The notes: generated from the sequence alone by a model not told the origin. Positions 31,900-44,650 are shown, numbered from the stretch's first letter. The stretch: DNA of 64,000 bases from Isoetes taiwanensis (GCA_021234155.1 JAJEKV010000013.1:1682487-1746486), one strand, 5' to 3'. Numbers and translations: made by a program.

Positions 31900-33300
31900 C
31901 TTTTTTTCATTTTTTTTTATGGTCACCCTATTTTTTCCCCCACTCGGGAATCAAGAGAGCATCAAGGCATCGAATCTTGGTGTAAATAAATTATATAAGA
32001 GTAGATAAGAAAGAAAATGGCAAATTTAGTTAAGGTCATAAGAGATATCAAATATGGGTAAACCTACCAAGGAAATATCTTCATTGCTAGATATTGTTTC
32101 CATCAATTGAAAAAAATCCAATTTTTAAAATCCAATTCGGATATAGATTAGGGTGCAATTGTGAAGAAACCAAAACGTTTCTTTGTCGACATAGATGAGC
32201 TTCTTGTCAAAGGAGGTTGTGCAACATTTCTAAAATGATAGAATAGAATAGGATGGAGTTTTATCGTCCATTGAGACCAATTGACCTATGGGACCTAAGC
32301 AAAGAGAACAACAAGCATATTATAGTCAAGATTAAAAAATCCTCATGCCCTGAAGGGTTTTCAAGGAAAAAACCTTCGCAGTAATAGTTGTGGTGCGAAA
32401 ATGTACAATGAGAAATTAGGGCACAATTCATTACTGCCCCAGAGGACATATTAGAGTGCGTGTATGCAAGATCTCTTGAAGATATGATCCCGATAAGTCC
32501 ATTAAGGGTTGTCTAATAGCACATGCGATGTCTGAAGGGCATGGCATTCATCCTCATACTGGTAGATCCTGTCCTAGCGTTCCTCCTGAGTCCGTCTGTC
32601 TGTCTCAATGCAGAGGCGATACACACCTGTGCGAATGGAGGCTATCACCTTATGCTTCTTTATGGGCAAAGGTGTACGTAGGTAGTGCTATGTGGGCATG
32701 GTATTGATTTGCTACTAGCAGTGGATATCTTAACCTGTGCCAGAGCACTTATATCCCAGAGTTTGCTAAGGAAGCATGCGTCCATACTAGCAATTGTCAC
32801 ATATCCATTAGTCATGACACGAAAAGCCAGGGATATGGCGAGAAAGACTGTGAATGCCAAGCCATATATTCCACCAAACCCTAAGAACCCCTCTAATCCT
32901 ACCATACATTCAACCCTTTCAGACTCTCTTTTCAATTCTCAGCAATCTATTCTTCCACAAAGCTCACATGCCCCTTCTCCAGCAGTTGTTGTCTTCAGTC
33001 CCCAGCGAGCCTCTTCTGCCCCGATAGATACCACTCTGGTCCTGGAGACCTTAGACACACAGATTCACACACCACATACAATCCTCGCCAAGGTATTGTC
33101 GCAAGTGATTATGATCTTGCTCAATTTGGACATTGATACACCTGTGTGCCTGGACATTCCAGTGGGAGAACCACTGATCTTGTTTCTCTTGTTCCAACAG
33201 ACTTTAAAGTGTTGTGGACCCAATATCATGATATAAGCAAGATTGGGCATCGTCCACACCGACCATCTTCTAAAAGTAGATGATATGGCGGTCTAGTGCA
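31900..33300. other. Intergenic, one unexplained ORF
   Basis: The plus-strand ORF 32,685-33,236 (183 codons) is serine/proline/leucine-rich in its second half. It overlaps a minus ORF and has no recognisable domain. It directly precedes (in genome order) the LINE remnant and could be 3' LINE sequence read on the wrong strand. Confidence 0.3.
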
Positions 33301-33329
33301 GCCCTTTGAAGGTGTAGGAAACCTATTTC

Positions 33330-34560
33330 CTGCAACAAAATCTGATATGGGACTGTGGACTTCACCCTAAGCATTCGAGCTAAGAATGCCTTCTTCACCT
33401 ACTGCAAATCATTCCAGATGGCGGAAGATATTACCGAGCTTCAAACCTCGGCCCAGTATAGAACAGGCTCTACCAAAGCTCAGAATAAGTACGACTGATG
33501 GCCCCAAGCATATAGTTTTGCTTTGTAACTATTTGCATGGCAACATTACCTTCCAGTCTGTTGTGACATGAAATCGATGGAGGCGTCCCAGCATGTGGTA
33601 GTAGGAAACTTTACTCCCAAATACTTGTAGGTGGGAGCCACCTCCGCTTTTGGCCCCGATATGTGGAGGGACTCTGCTGCTGACGCGAAAATGAAACGAG
33701 CAACACCTTGGTCTTGGCCAAGTTAACTCACATGCTAGTGCATTGGCAGAAGGTATCCAAAGCATCCGAATGTCGTTGCATGTTGCTTGGGGTGTAGGCC
33801 AAGGGGCCCACGTCTTCAGCATAGATGGGTTGCAGAATTATGTGGTGCGAGAGCTGAGCTCTCACACCCTGTGTTCAGCAAGCCAAGCGTCCAACTGGTC
33901 AATATACAAGCCAAAGAGCATCGGAAAAAGTGGGCAGCCTTGACGTACTCCAATTATTGCCGACGACTCGCTGCTCTGACAGTGTCAGTCTGCTTGAGCA
34001 TATCTTATATAGCCTGTATATTGTATTTTGCGGATCCATAAGGCCCCCAAACTGCCTTAATCTGTCCCACAACTTGTCTCGAGGTGTAATGTCAAAAGCT
34101 TTGGCGAAGTCCACGAAGTAGCAGTACAAGTTTTGCCGATGATTCCTACTATCTTCAACCAGGGCTCATAGAGTGAAGATATGATCAATGATGGAGTGGC
34201 ATGGTCGGAACCCCACCTGCGTGAGAGCACACATCTCTGCTTTCTCTGCCACATCATCAACTGCTGCTCTAGAATGCCAGCCTGGAGTGACGGTCGCCTG
34301 CCTTATATATTTGAACTACACTGCTAGTGGTCCACTATGGGGAAAGCCCTCTTGCAATGCCTTATCGAACAATGCCATCAGGATGGGCACCATTGGAGGC
34401 CCAACCCAGTTGAACAGCTCTGCTTGCATGCCATCTAAAGCTGCCGTCAAGCCTTTAGCGAGGCACTGTAAACCCATGGGCATTTGCTTCTGTAATGACT
34501 AGTTCTGGAACCCCAAGTGGACCATAGAGCTGCTGCAGGTACTATACCCATTGCTTTGAT
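33330..34560 (-). pseudogene. LINE reverse transcriptase remnant of a second clade
   Basis: Minus-strand order: LTAALDGMQAELFNWVG (~34,450-34,400), ALTQVGFRPCHSIIDHIFTL (~34,225-34,170), NLYCYFVDFAKAFDITPRDK (~34,130-34,070), FGLYIDQLDAW (~33,915-33,885), then the catalytic box as YAEDVGPLAY (~33,825-33,795) instead of YADD, and VNLAKTKVLLV (~33,725-33,690). The GFRP..S..D..FTL and DFAKAFD..PRDKLW motifs point to a non-L1 LINE clade. Stops and frameshifts are scattered. Typical downstream zf-RVT sequence is absent. Confidence 0.75.
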
Positions 34561-34833
34561 GTGATGTTCCCCTTAAGTTCTAGGATGACGGTCCAAGAGA
34601 GAGAAAATTTGGCGCTGGTGTTCCATAATATACCTGGCTTTCTTTCCCTTGAGAAAAGTAATCCTGATGAAAACCAAGCACAAGATGGAGTCAGAAAATC
34701 TTGGAGTGTTTGGATATGAATGTTTGCTTGCTTCATGGTCGCATCAGTCTTGTTAGGGCATTGTTTATTTGTTACCTAAATGTTGTAAAATGGCTGAAGC
34801 ATGATCAACTTCGTTTGTGTGTATGTCCTTCTG

Positions 34834-34859
34834 TTTTTTTTTTTTTTTTTTTTTTTTTT
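34834..34859. repeat. Poly(T) tract
   Basis: Twenty-six T residues. This could be the poly(A) tail of a minus-strand retroelement whose body lies to the right, but no such body is recognisable. Confidence 0.6.
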
Positions 34860-34869
34860 GAAGGCAAGA

Positions 34870-35500
34870 GTATCCTTCTGGTTTAGAAACTAGTGATTTA
34901 AAAAAAATGTCTCCAATGACATAGTATTTTTGCACATTTATCCTATTGTTCTTTAACATTTGGTTAAATGTGCTTTTACATTTAATATGCAATTGATAGT
35001 TGATGCGAGGAATACACAATAGTTAGGACATATAATGCAAGATAGTTTATACGAGGATGTGAGTAATATTCTAGGGCATATGCAAGAATCCATTAACAAA
35101 TTCAAAAGAGACTGTAGCTATAAAAATTCGAGGAAGGGGCATTTTCCCCCTCTTTCAGACCTAGGTTATCCTCCCAAGTACATGCTATAGCTCCATTTCT
35201 CTGAATATACTTTTATATGCATGCCAAGACAGTTAAATGGGTCTTGCACAGTGGACTTGCTGATTTTATAGTATTACACAGGGTAAAAATTATGAGCACC
35301 CATTATATTTTATGTTCTTAGCTGTGGGCAATCTTTTAGTAGTATTAATCAAAATGTCTGCGATTTTCTTTCTTGCAAGTTTTATTGGAATATTTTATTT
35401 TTTATATAATTTTTTTTTTCCAAAACTCCAACGTGCAAATATAACGTATTGAAATAGCCATTCAAAATACAAATAGAAACTTAGTAGAAAGATAGATAGA
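34870..35500. other. Intergenic, no gene seen
   Basis: AT-rich sequence with no supported feature. Confidence 0.4.
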
Positions 35501-35508
35501 AAAAAATG

Positions 35509-35682
<174 letters not shown>

Positions 35683-35699
35683 AAAATTTTACATCTATG

Positions 35700-36690
35700 G
35701 AGACCACAATGGGCTATGGAACGATATAAAACTCATGGCATAAGCCCAAGGGAAAAGAAAAGAAAAGAAAATAAAAAGAAAATAACGAAACATAAATCAT
35801 AAATGTGGGAGGCACTAAATACTAGAGCTCGGTTTTGAGAGCATACGTCTCCAGTCTTCGTGACATTAAAGTCTTTGGTATTATTGATGTAGCTGAAAAA
35901 CTTGAGAGGGCTTAGAAGGAGCACTATCCTTGTGCTACAATTTTCTCTGCATTCATGGAATGTGCTCTGTTGCAAAGTAGCTTGGCACAACCCTTTTGTT
36001 CTAATCTAGGATAGCTGGCTCACGCACTCTGCTTGAGTCCTATTTTCCTTCTATTTGAATTGCACAAAAGCAAGACCTCATAGCGAAGCAGCTAATTCTT
36101 TGCAACTACGATTAGCAATGCACTATGTTTGAAGCATAAGCTTTGGATGATATATCTATTAATTTACAAGAAGAGAGATTGTTTTAAATTCATTAGATGT
36201 TGAGCACCATAAATATGGCATCCTAGAATTTCCATCTGCTTTCGAGCTACAAAGGTCTGAGTCCAATGTTTTATGGATGTCCACTCTTTTATTCAATTCT
36301 GAGTTCGGCGTAGGGGATGGCCATATCACTTCAAAAGTAGAGTATAGCTAGTTATAATTATGGTTTCTCTTCAATAACAGCCTTGGAGGAGGTAGACATC
36401 AGCAACTCATATTCTTTGGGGAAGTTTGCATTTTTTTCCCTTTGTTTTCATTTGGCCGACAGTTGAAACTCACATAATGGGACACCCTCAAGTTTCACTC
36501 GGGGCTTTGCAATGGTAATATACAAGATTGATGAGGTTAGACACTTGCTTATCATGGTCTGCGCACATGCACAGTCTAAAGAGGTACCACTATTGTGACT
36601 AGCTAGATAATGCAGCATGGATGTCGTCTGCCAAATCGAGACAAAAATCTGCCAAAAGCAGATTAATAAGAATATAGCTCGGGGAATCAT
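35700..36690. other. Intergenic, no gene seen
   Basis: Mixed AT-rich sequence with short ORFs lacking domains. Confidence 0.4.
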
Positions 36691-38500
36691 GCTAGCTTGG
36701 TGAGAAAGCTAGGCAAATATGGAAAAAGGAAGAAAGTAGCCGAGAGATGTGCTACAAGAAGGATTACCCATGAGAAAGACATGGGAAGGAATGATATGGC
36801 AACAGGGTTGTCATGAGAAGAACCCCATAGACGAAAAATACCTATGGAGGAAAGATGGAAGTGACGAGAATAAAGGCCTTGGAATAAAAAGGTCGAGTCA
36901 CGAGAGAGAAAAGGAAAACAAAACCATAGAGCCGTGGAGCCTATGAGAGAAGAGAAGATTGCCATGGCTAAAACGAGCCGTGCAAGAAGGAAGAAAAAAA
37001 AGAAATACAAAAGAAAGAAATAATGAAGTCGGGAACCATGGGGAATTTGGACCCCGAAATATTATTGCCAAGCAAGAACGCTGGATTATATGGAAAAACC
37101 ATGCACTATTGACAAAGAGAATTGTGACAAGGAAAAAGTACTTGGACTAATTTATTTGCAAAAGCAGAGTATAGATGGACTGACCAGGGAAAGATCAACC
37201 ATGGGACAAAAGACAATGGGACATATGGGAAGTATTGCAAGACCATGGAATTACAAGGGTAACCATTGGAAAAAAAAGTTATAAAGGAAAAACCATTGAG
37301 AAGACAATAACTAAACAATTGTAACAAAAAGGGAAAAGATGGGCTACCAAGAATTTTCTTGACGGTGGAAATAGACGACCCAACCCTATACAAAAGCCGA
37401 TTTGGGCTAAAACTATAGAGAAGGGATGCCGTTCGAATTAGCCCTCGAAATGAAAAAGATATGAGGAAGAATGGTCAAGAAAATCCCCGGCATCAGAAAA
37501 AACCACGCATTTCTAGAAGAATGGGTTGAAACTCTCTTGAATCGCCATGGCGTAGTCTAGAAGGATAAATGCAGGTCGGATCCGGTGAAGGAAAAACGGT
37601 CAAGACTCGCATCGAGAAAAATCAAGAAGAAGTGGCCTGGATTTGATTAAATCAATGGAAAAATTGTTGTGAGGGTCGATCTTGAGAAATTGGGCCTCGT
37701 CGGCCGATTAAGATAATCGGGAACGCCAAGGGTCAAGATCCGATGAAGAACAAGTTAAACAAAGGTAAAAGGATTTGGGGTGCCCGAATCGAGCATCCAA
37801 GCCATCTCGCAAGATTTGATTCTAGCAATAAACCGGGCGATCTCCTAATCGCCGGAAGAAACGAGAAGGAGAAAGAACAAAATTAATGAAGAAAAAGATC
37901 ATTAGAAGGGGTTAAACCCCTTTAGAGCCCATTACGGCAAATAAATGGGCGACGGGGGGCGAAATCCATTTATTTTTGTCAGATGGAAAGGGGTTTGACC
38001 CTTTAACGGCAGGGTCGAGAGCTGCTTTTAGCGATTGGCAAAGAAAATTTGCATCAGCGATTTAAAGAAAGGAAGCTCGATTTAAAGAAAATTTGCATCA
38101 GCGATTCAAAGAAAGGGAGCTCGATTTGGGTGACGCGAAGCAGCGATTCAAGCAAGGATTTAAGATTTAAGCGGCGATTCCAAAGATTGATTTAAGCTCG
38201 ATTTAAGAAGCCTTCAAGATTGCAAGGCTAGAGCTCCAAGACCTCCAAGGCGGCCGGCGAGCTCGAGTTCGTTTAAGCAAAGCCTTCAAGATGGCTCGCC
38301 GAGCTTTTGTCTTATTTGAGATATTTGAGATTTGAGATGCTTGGTGGGCCGGTTTTATCAAGATAAATGTGTAGCGGATGGTTTATCAAGATAAACGAGG
38401 CTGAATATGAGTACATTACGGCTAATAACTAATCTCAATCTAACGGCTAAGATCTAAAGTAGTCGAGGAACTGCCGGTTAAGAAAAGAAAGAAGTCTTAT
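36690..38500 (+). other. Purine-rich region, probably retroelement non-coding sequence
   Basis: The plus strand is strongly biased to A and G (many agaagg/gggaaag runs), and short phrases such as ggaccatgg/aaccatgg recur. The second half (37,880-38,300) repeats aagctcgattt and gcgattyaaa. No RT, gag or integrase motif was read. Composition and the promoter-like end (38,500-38,870) fit an LTR or leader of a retroelement. Confidence 0.35.
38040..38127 (+). repeat. 44-bp tandem duplication
   Basis: aaagaaaatttgcatcagcg opens both copies, at 38,040-38,083 and 38,084-38,127, with two mismatches over 44 bp. More diverged fragments follow to about 38,200. Confidence 0.85.
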
Positions 38501-38519
38501 TGATTTAAAATATTATGGG

Positions 38520-38574
38520 TAGGCGAGTTGGCAAGACCTATGCCTTCTAATGGAGAGGTGCAGGGTTCAATTCC
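38520..38574 (+). other. Pol III A/B-box-like segment (SINE head or tRNA-like)
   Basis: taggcgagttgg at 38,520-38,531 resembles an A box. ggttcaattcc at 38,564-38,574 is a perfect B box (GGTTCRANNCC). The 32-bp spacing is right for a tRNA-derived promoter. No tRNA cloverleaf closes around it, so a SINE head is the better guess. Confidence 0.4.
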
Positions 38575-38629
38575 TTTCCAAAACCTTTTGCCAAATGAGT
38601 GAAGAACCACAAAATCGCATTTTTTTGCG

Positions 38630-38780
38630 TGGTGACGTGGCGCCATGTTGGCGATCCGCCTAGGTGGCATACGAAATCCAAGGGGTGCGATGACGTGGCG
38701 ATGACGTGGCGAAGGGGTGGTTGGGACTATAAATTGTGAGCCACGGTTGGGGTTTTCCAACCAAAAAGTGTGCAATAAAG
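38630..38780 (+). promoter_or_regulatory. LTR-like promoter segment with TGACGTGG repeats
   Basis: TGACGTGG occurs at 38,633-38,640, 38,691-38,698 and 38,702-38,709 (bZIP/G-box-type ACGT cores). A TATAAATT box follows at 38,728-38,735 and an AATAAAG signal at 38,774-38,780. Enhancer motifs, TATA and a close poly(A) signal in this order are typical of a plant LTR U3-R region. No second LTR was found. Confidence 0.45.
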
Positions 38781-38869
38781 TTTGATCTTTTTGTTCTAGT
38801 TTTCTTGGTGTGTCTCTTTCTGTAGCTACCTTTTTCCTCGAGGGTTCTTGGGGGCTCGACAATGGACAA

Positions 38870-39890
38870 AAAAATAGAATGTTATGCAAGGAGCACTTTT
38901 TATTTATCATGTTTGTTGAATTGTGAAGCTTGGTTGCATAGATGATGACAAGGCGAGACAAGCTTAATAATGTCAAAGAAGACAATGCATAGCTTTGCAT
39001 TCATTTGACTTGCCTGCTTTATTAATTTGACCGTGATGCACATGTTTCACTTTCCTGTGCTATACAAAGATTTGGCAGTAGCATGCTTCAGATCCTTCAT
39101 GTCTTGCAAAACAACGAGATATTTATTCAAAAGTGCAATTTTACTAGAGCTGGGATGGATGGTTTACATGCTAAAAAACAATGGGATAAAGATCGATGAG
39201 ATGGCTCTTAGCTTGAGGTGCCTAGTATAAACAGCTCCTATTTTTTAGCTCTGCATGAGCTACAACTGGTTTTGTGATATAATATTGTATTAATTTCTAG
39301 GCTCAATGCTTTGCTCAAATTGCATTGAATTATAGTAGGCTATGTCAAGGAAGAAGATGAATATGGCTGCATATCTATCTTTTTGGATTATCCATCCACT
39401 TACCTACAATCTTCTTTTTGGGTTGCCCGTAGGGCAACCCTTGGGGAGTATGGGGCAAGACGCATAGATGGCCGCGATTTAAGAATCTTGTAGCATATCC
39501 CTTGTCGACGGCTGTGGACTTTTGGGATTTGAGGGACCCCTCAAGACGTTTAGACGGCGTGGATTCCACACGAGCTTGGCGGAGGGTGGGGATGTGGTCG
39601 GTAGATCTCTCAGGCTCGAAGCCTGTCGTCCACTGGTGTCTAAATTCTTTCTTGATCGGCTGTCTGTGGTATTTTGGCGGGATTGCTAGTGGAGCAGGAG
39701 TGTGACCGTGGAATTTGTAGATTCAGGCGATTTTTTGTTTGTAGGCTTGTGGGTTTGGCATGCCTCCTGTTTTATGTCGTGATATGGCCAGGGCGTGAAC
39801 AGTGGTCGGGAGGGATCGGTTTATTTCGAGCAAGGGAGGGTCGTTTTAATAAAGGGTTTTAGTCTCTCTGTTGACTGCTTTCCTAGGTTT
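38870..39890. other. Intergenic, palindrome at 39,420-39,440
   Basis: Contains gggttgccc-gta-gggcaaccc, a 9-bp-arm palindrome. GC-richer sequence (39,440-39,860) precedes the LINE RT fragment; it may be flanking LINE sequence but no motif could be read. Confidence 0.35.
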
Positions 39891-40930
39891 CTTGCAGGGA
39901 CATGGCCGACTGCTTAATCGGCTTGCACTGCCATGGTCATGCTTGGTGGAGTTTGATTTCTCTTATTCCTAAAGTGAAAGAACCTGTGAGCATTCATGAT
40001 TGGCGCCCAATAACTCTCCTATCTACTATCTATAAAATTATTGCAAAAGCTTATGCAGAAAGACTTAAACAGGTTTTGGGATTGAGAATAGATGCGGCTC
40101 AGTCAGGCTTTCTTCCAGGTCGGCAAATTTTTCATAATATAGTGGCAGCATATGAAGGAGTTCATTGGGCCCAATGTTCAGGTCAAAATCTTCTATATTT
40201 AAAATTGGATTTTGCTAAAGCTTATGATAGTGTGAAGTGGACTTTCTTGGATGCCATGCTTTTGAAATTGGGATTTGGGTCTGGTTTCCGATCTATGATG
40301 CATAAAATGTTGATTTACGCTAAGGGGTAGTATCTTGTATCATGGAGAACCATTGGTTCTTTTTCCAATTGAACGTGGAATAAGGCAAGGTTGCCCTTTA
40401 GCTCCTTTTTTGTTTACTATAGTGGCAGAAGGACTTTTGCGAGGCTGAAAAGGATGGTTTGGTAAAGGGATTATTATTGGTGGAAGGTGAATAGGTTTTG
40501 GTTATGGGTTTCTTGAGGGCGATACCTTCTTGCTAGTGGATGGTGAAGAGAATAATGTGCAGATAATCAAAAAGATTTTGGATATATTTTCAATTGCATC
40601 TGGTTGTCTCCTTAATTGGGCTAAGTGTAGTGCTTTATGGGTGGGGAAGGAAGCAGTTCCGCATTTTTTATATGAGTATGCCTGGAAGGTTGTTGTACAA
40701 TCTGCAAAGACAAAGCTTCTAGGAGTCCCTTTTGGTCTAGATATTGACATGAATGAAGCATGGGATGAAATTATCTTAAATTTACAAAGGCAACTGATTT
40801 GGTGGAGAGGTTCAAAGTTATCCTTGGCAGGTAGAATTCAAGTAGCTAAGTCAGTATTGAACAATACGCATATTTATTTGGTCTCAGTTCTATTGGCTCC
40901 AGCTTCTAAGTTTGCAGAGATAAAAAAGAT
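39890..40930 (+). pseudogene. L1-like LINE reverse transcriptase fragment
   Basis: The first block (39,902-40,330) reads SLIPKVKEPVSIHDWRPITL, then AAQSGFLPGRQIFHNIVAAY and LKLDFAKAYDSVKWTFLDAM. A frameshift-rich stretch (40,330-40,530) loses the FADD box. The frame reopens at 40,530 with ASGCLLNWAKCSALW, KLLGVPFGLDIDM and WWRGSKLSLAGRIQVAKSVL. It belongs to the same broad family as the tandem array at 1-18.5 kb but is clearly diverged. It ends abruptly at IKKIVRE (~40,935), where a different LINE begins in frame. Confidence 0.82.
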
Positions 40931-41171
40931 TGTAAGAGAGATTGATCACGAACTCATTATTAGTAGGACCCTTCCCCCTAGCTATAGTCTCTGGTCAATC
41001 CCTGCTAACGATTCTTCTGCAGGCATTGCGATTGCTTGGAAGAAAGATCTCAACATTGCAGATATTTATATGATAAATGGTAGAGATGGTAGATGGCAAA
41101 TTCTTATGTGTACTTTTCTTGGTATTAAAATGGCTCTAGTTAATATTTATGCTTACAATAATCCTACTTAA
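40530..41171 (+). pseudogene. Chimeric open frame: LINE RT thumb fused to LINE endonuclease
   Basis: This single 213-codon frame holds the RT C-terminal part (to about residue 138) and then, without a stop, SLWSIPANDSSAGIAIAWKK, GRDGRWQILM and GIKMALVNIYAYNNP, typical of the AP-endonuclease domain that normally sits at the N-terminus of LINE ORF2. The domain order is thus inverted (RT then EN), so this is a junction of two separate elements, not a normal protein. The start at 40,530 is only the first ATG in the frame; the RT continues upstream in another phase. Confidence 0.75.
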
Positions 41172-44100
41172 AGGATTGATGTTTGGAAAAAAGTCAAGGC
41201 AAGTCTTGATAATATAGAATATGATAAGTGCATCCTTGGGGGCGACCTCAACATGGTAACCAACAGTTTTCATGAAGAACCGAACTTTAAGCCCCCGGTG
41301 AAGCAAGAGGAGGAAGTCGGCCGACCTACAAGCCACAACTTAAACCTTGCTAGGACTAAGCCCCGCACGTTTTAGTTGGACTGATAAAGGGCTGACCCCA
41401 CCCTTTGTTTACATGACGATTCTACCTTTCGAGAGAATCTATGGAATGAAAGTTGCGCGAGTGAATAATCGGAGGGCTACACTCTTCAGATCACTATCCA
41501 CGCAGAGCTCGTGATAATGGCAAAGAACTCGATAAGAGAAAAAAGGAAAACATATTTCAAAAGTGAACAAAAGAATTTGTTTGGAGCATGAGGAGTTCTC
41601 CGATAGGTTTTGCAAAGAGGTTATAGCCGATTCCCAAACCCACCGGGTAATTCAGCCGATGTAATCGGTGGATCCGGAGTGGCAAAAGCAATCAAAGAGT
41701 GGCTGAAAAAATTGGGGAAAAGCAATTCACCTTAGTAAGATGTCCCACCTCCAAAACCCGAGGGATAAACTTCCCAATGCATCAGAGGAGGAAAAAGACA
41801 GCATAAGACCAGAAATTGAAAAAGAGGAGATCAGAATTGCTGAGGGCTGGAGGCTAAAGGCCAAAATAAGAGAGATAAAAAATGATGAAAGGTGTAATTC
41901 CAAGTTCTTCTTTGCTAAGGCCAAAGGCGAGAGCGAAAAGGAACCATATCTTTGAAATTAAGGTTGAGATAACGATATTTTAGGATGAGAATCAAATTAA
42001 GCAAGCCCAACCACTCCCTTCTCCAACATAATGGGTGCTAATCAGGACTGCCCCCAAGCTACTATTGACAATTTCATCAATCTTCAAGCCAAGGTAAGTA
42101 TTGAGGATAACCTAAATATTGCTAAGCCTTTTTCCAATATGGAACTTTACAATATAGCTAAGGATATGGATAAAGGTAAGAGCCCAGCCCCGATGGGCTC
42201 CCCAGAGAGAATTTTTCATTAAAGTATGGCCGATTTTGGGACTCCGCCTCACCAATCTTGCTAATGAATTCAGAGTTATGAAATGCTTAGATGCAAGGAT
42301 CAACACCGTAAGATGATAGCTCTCATCCCCAAGATTGATATGCCGGGACATTCCTGACTCTGGACCGATTTCCCTTACTAATGTCATCTACAAGATCATC
42401 GGGCACCATTGCCGTGAGGTCGAGAACCTGTTTCTTGAAAGAATCATCAGCACCTCCCAAGTCTGCCTCACCGGCGACAGATTTATATTGGACAATGTGG
42501 TAACCGGCAAATTTCCGAGGTTGAGGTGGGCCAAGGACTCCAACCAAGACATAGCCCTCATAAAGCTTGATATTACAAAGGCCTTCGAATTAATCTTTGA
42601 AGTCGGAATTTCCTATTCAAATGTTGTAAGGCCCCGGGTTTTTCTTGATGAGGTAATTTTACTTTTTAAAGCAATTTTGGCTAACTCTAGATCTTCCGTG
42701 CTAATTAATGGGAATGCAGCCCATTCTTCCCCCGCAGAAGGGGAGGAAACAAGGTGTCCCCTAGCCCCTTCTCTTTCTCATTATTATGGAGGCCCTTCAT
42801 AGCAAGCTAGAAGAGGCTAAAAGAATAACATGATCCAAGGTCTTAGCCTCCCAAACAATGGGGGAAATGGATCAAATTGAATGGGCATTTTGCGTGATGA
42901 TACATTTTTTCCAAGGTTTCTATGGACAGCGAGATCTCATTCAATGCTCAAAACAATTTTGGAAGAATTTGGGGTTGCCTCGGCTGCAAAATCGGTCGCT
43001 TAAATCCAAAGTGGTAGCAAGGGACTGGGTAAAAGGAGAGCAAACGGCTGCTCTCATGGGTACATAAGTATATCCCTCCCACTAATTCTTCTAAGATTCT
43101 AGGTAACCCTTTAGCTCTAAAAGGTAGTCCTGGAGGATATTTGGGTGGATATTATTGAAAAAAATTCCAAAAAGTAGATAGTTTGAATTCCAAATATATC
43201 TCAAAGCGGGGGAGCTATTATAGCCAATTTCTCATCTCCTTTTCCTCTCAGATCTGCTCGGACCGCCATTCTCGCACCCAAAAAGGTTGGAACCAAACTC
43301 CGTGAAAGTATCATTGGTAGATTTATTTATTTGTGGCCAAACAGAAGATGCTGGACCGTGTTGCCATGGATGAATCTAAGCATAAAAATATTGGGGGTTT
43401 AGGGGTAACTCAATACGGCCAAGTACTTCCATAGGCCATGGTACAAAAAGATTAAAACTGTTGCCATCACATCAGACACCATCTTAATAAATGCCTTTCC
43501 TATGGATGGAGGAAGCTTTAACTTAATCTACCCTATGCTATCTATTTTCCTTCTCCATCCCGAATTCTATTCCAGGTTTGATTAAGAAATGGATTAGAGC
43601 ATGGAACTTGGTTAAAGGTATGTTCTCATGGAAGGAGGGGGCTCCGGATCAATCGATCTTTTGGAACCACAGCCTTTACTTACTAATGACTCCTCCCCCT
43701 CGCCTAGCTTGTCATTTTCCGTAGCAGGCCGTACTTTGGAGTAACAAAGGTCTAAACAATATCGGTGATTTGTATGATGATCGGGGAATCATCCTCTCGT
43801 AAATTGCCCGCAGGAGAAGATGCTAATCTTGAGATGCTCTATAATAATATTTGTAACGCGCTAAATGGAAAGATGGTCAAGACAATCTTATCTGCTAGGA
43901 CTTACAAATGGTTCGGAGAGATTCACCGTTTAACTCAGCCTATAAGTATTTGATGAGGGATCAAAAGATGACTATTCACATCAAATGGCAAATGCAGAGG
44001 AAGAAAGGCAAAAGAAATCTGAAATTCTTGTGGTCTAGCCCTATCCCCCTAAGGTTAAATCTTTTATATGGCAGCTTTGGTGGCCAAAGCCTTAGCAACC

Positions 44101-44650
44101 AATGATAAAAGACACAGATTGCACATGGTCACTTCGGATATGCGCCTAGATGTCCGGGTCACAAAGAAGATGAGGGAACATCCGCTTAGATTCCCGCAAC
44201 CGGGTGGGAATGGACTACCGAGCTTGCCTCCACTATCTTCGGGTTATGACTCAACTCCATGGCTTCGAGACTTTCATACCAAACTACCCGTGGACGGAGA
44301 GACTCTACATCCTCTTGTGGAGGATCCGAAAGGCGTAAAACGATTTTCATTTTTAAGCGTGACATTACTCACCCGTGACGGTCATCAAGCGTATTGAATA
44401 CGACATCAAATGGGATCAATGCCGCAATTCAAAAAGTTACGTTTAGGATTTCTATGAATCTCTGCTAAATATCCTTGTGGTTATTACAGAATTATTTTCG
44501 TGGCCGGTGCAAACTTAAATGGAAGAAGATTGATCGGGTGGTTAATCAACAATGGCTTAAGGTATTCGCCCTAGGATCTTTCGCATACGAGGAGCCTTTG
44601 TCTATGTAATCGGATCAAAGCTATGATGCAAGAAGGGCCAGCTATGTGAG
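40935..44650 (+). mobile_element. Near full-length decayed L1-like LINE (EN-RT-zf-RVT)
   Basis: Order on the plus strand: EN (40,960-41,400), with GGDLNMV near 41,240 and LSWTDKG near 41,370; pre-RT linker (41,740-41,950), with CNSKFFFAKAKGE; RT (42,030-43,050), with DMDKGKSPAPMGSPE, ALIPKID, GPISLTNVIYKIIG, ALIKLDITKAFELIF, SSVLINGNA, and CPLAP; a thumb/C-terminal region with GGLGVTQ-like sequence near 43,400; and a zf-RVT-like end (LKFLWSSPIPLRL, ~44,020). Stops and frameshifts are numerous; KAFELI lacks the catalytic aspartate (KAFD). No poly(A) was recognised at the 3' side. Confidence 0.72.

Noticed and set aside
32685-33236. 183-codon plus-strand ORF as a gene
   Set aside because: No domain, low-complexity serine/leucine/proline content, overlapping antisense ORFs, and adjacent to a minus-strand LINE.
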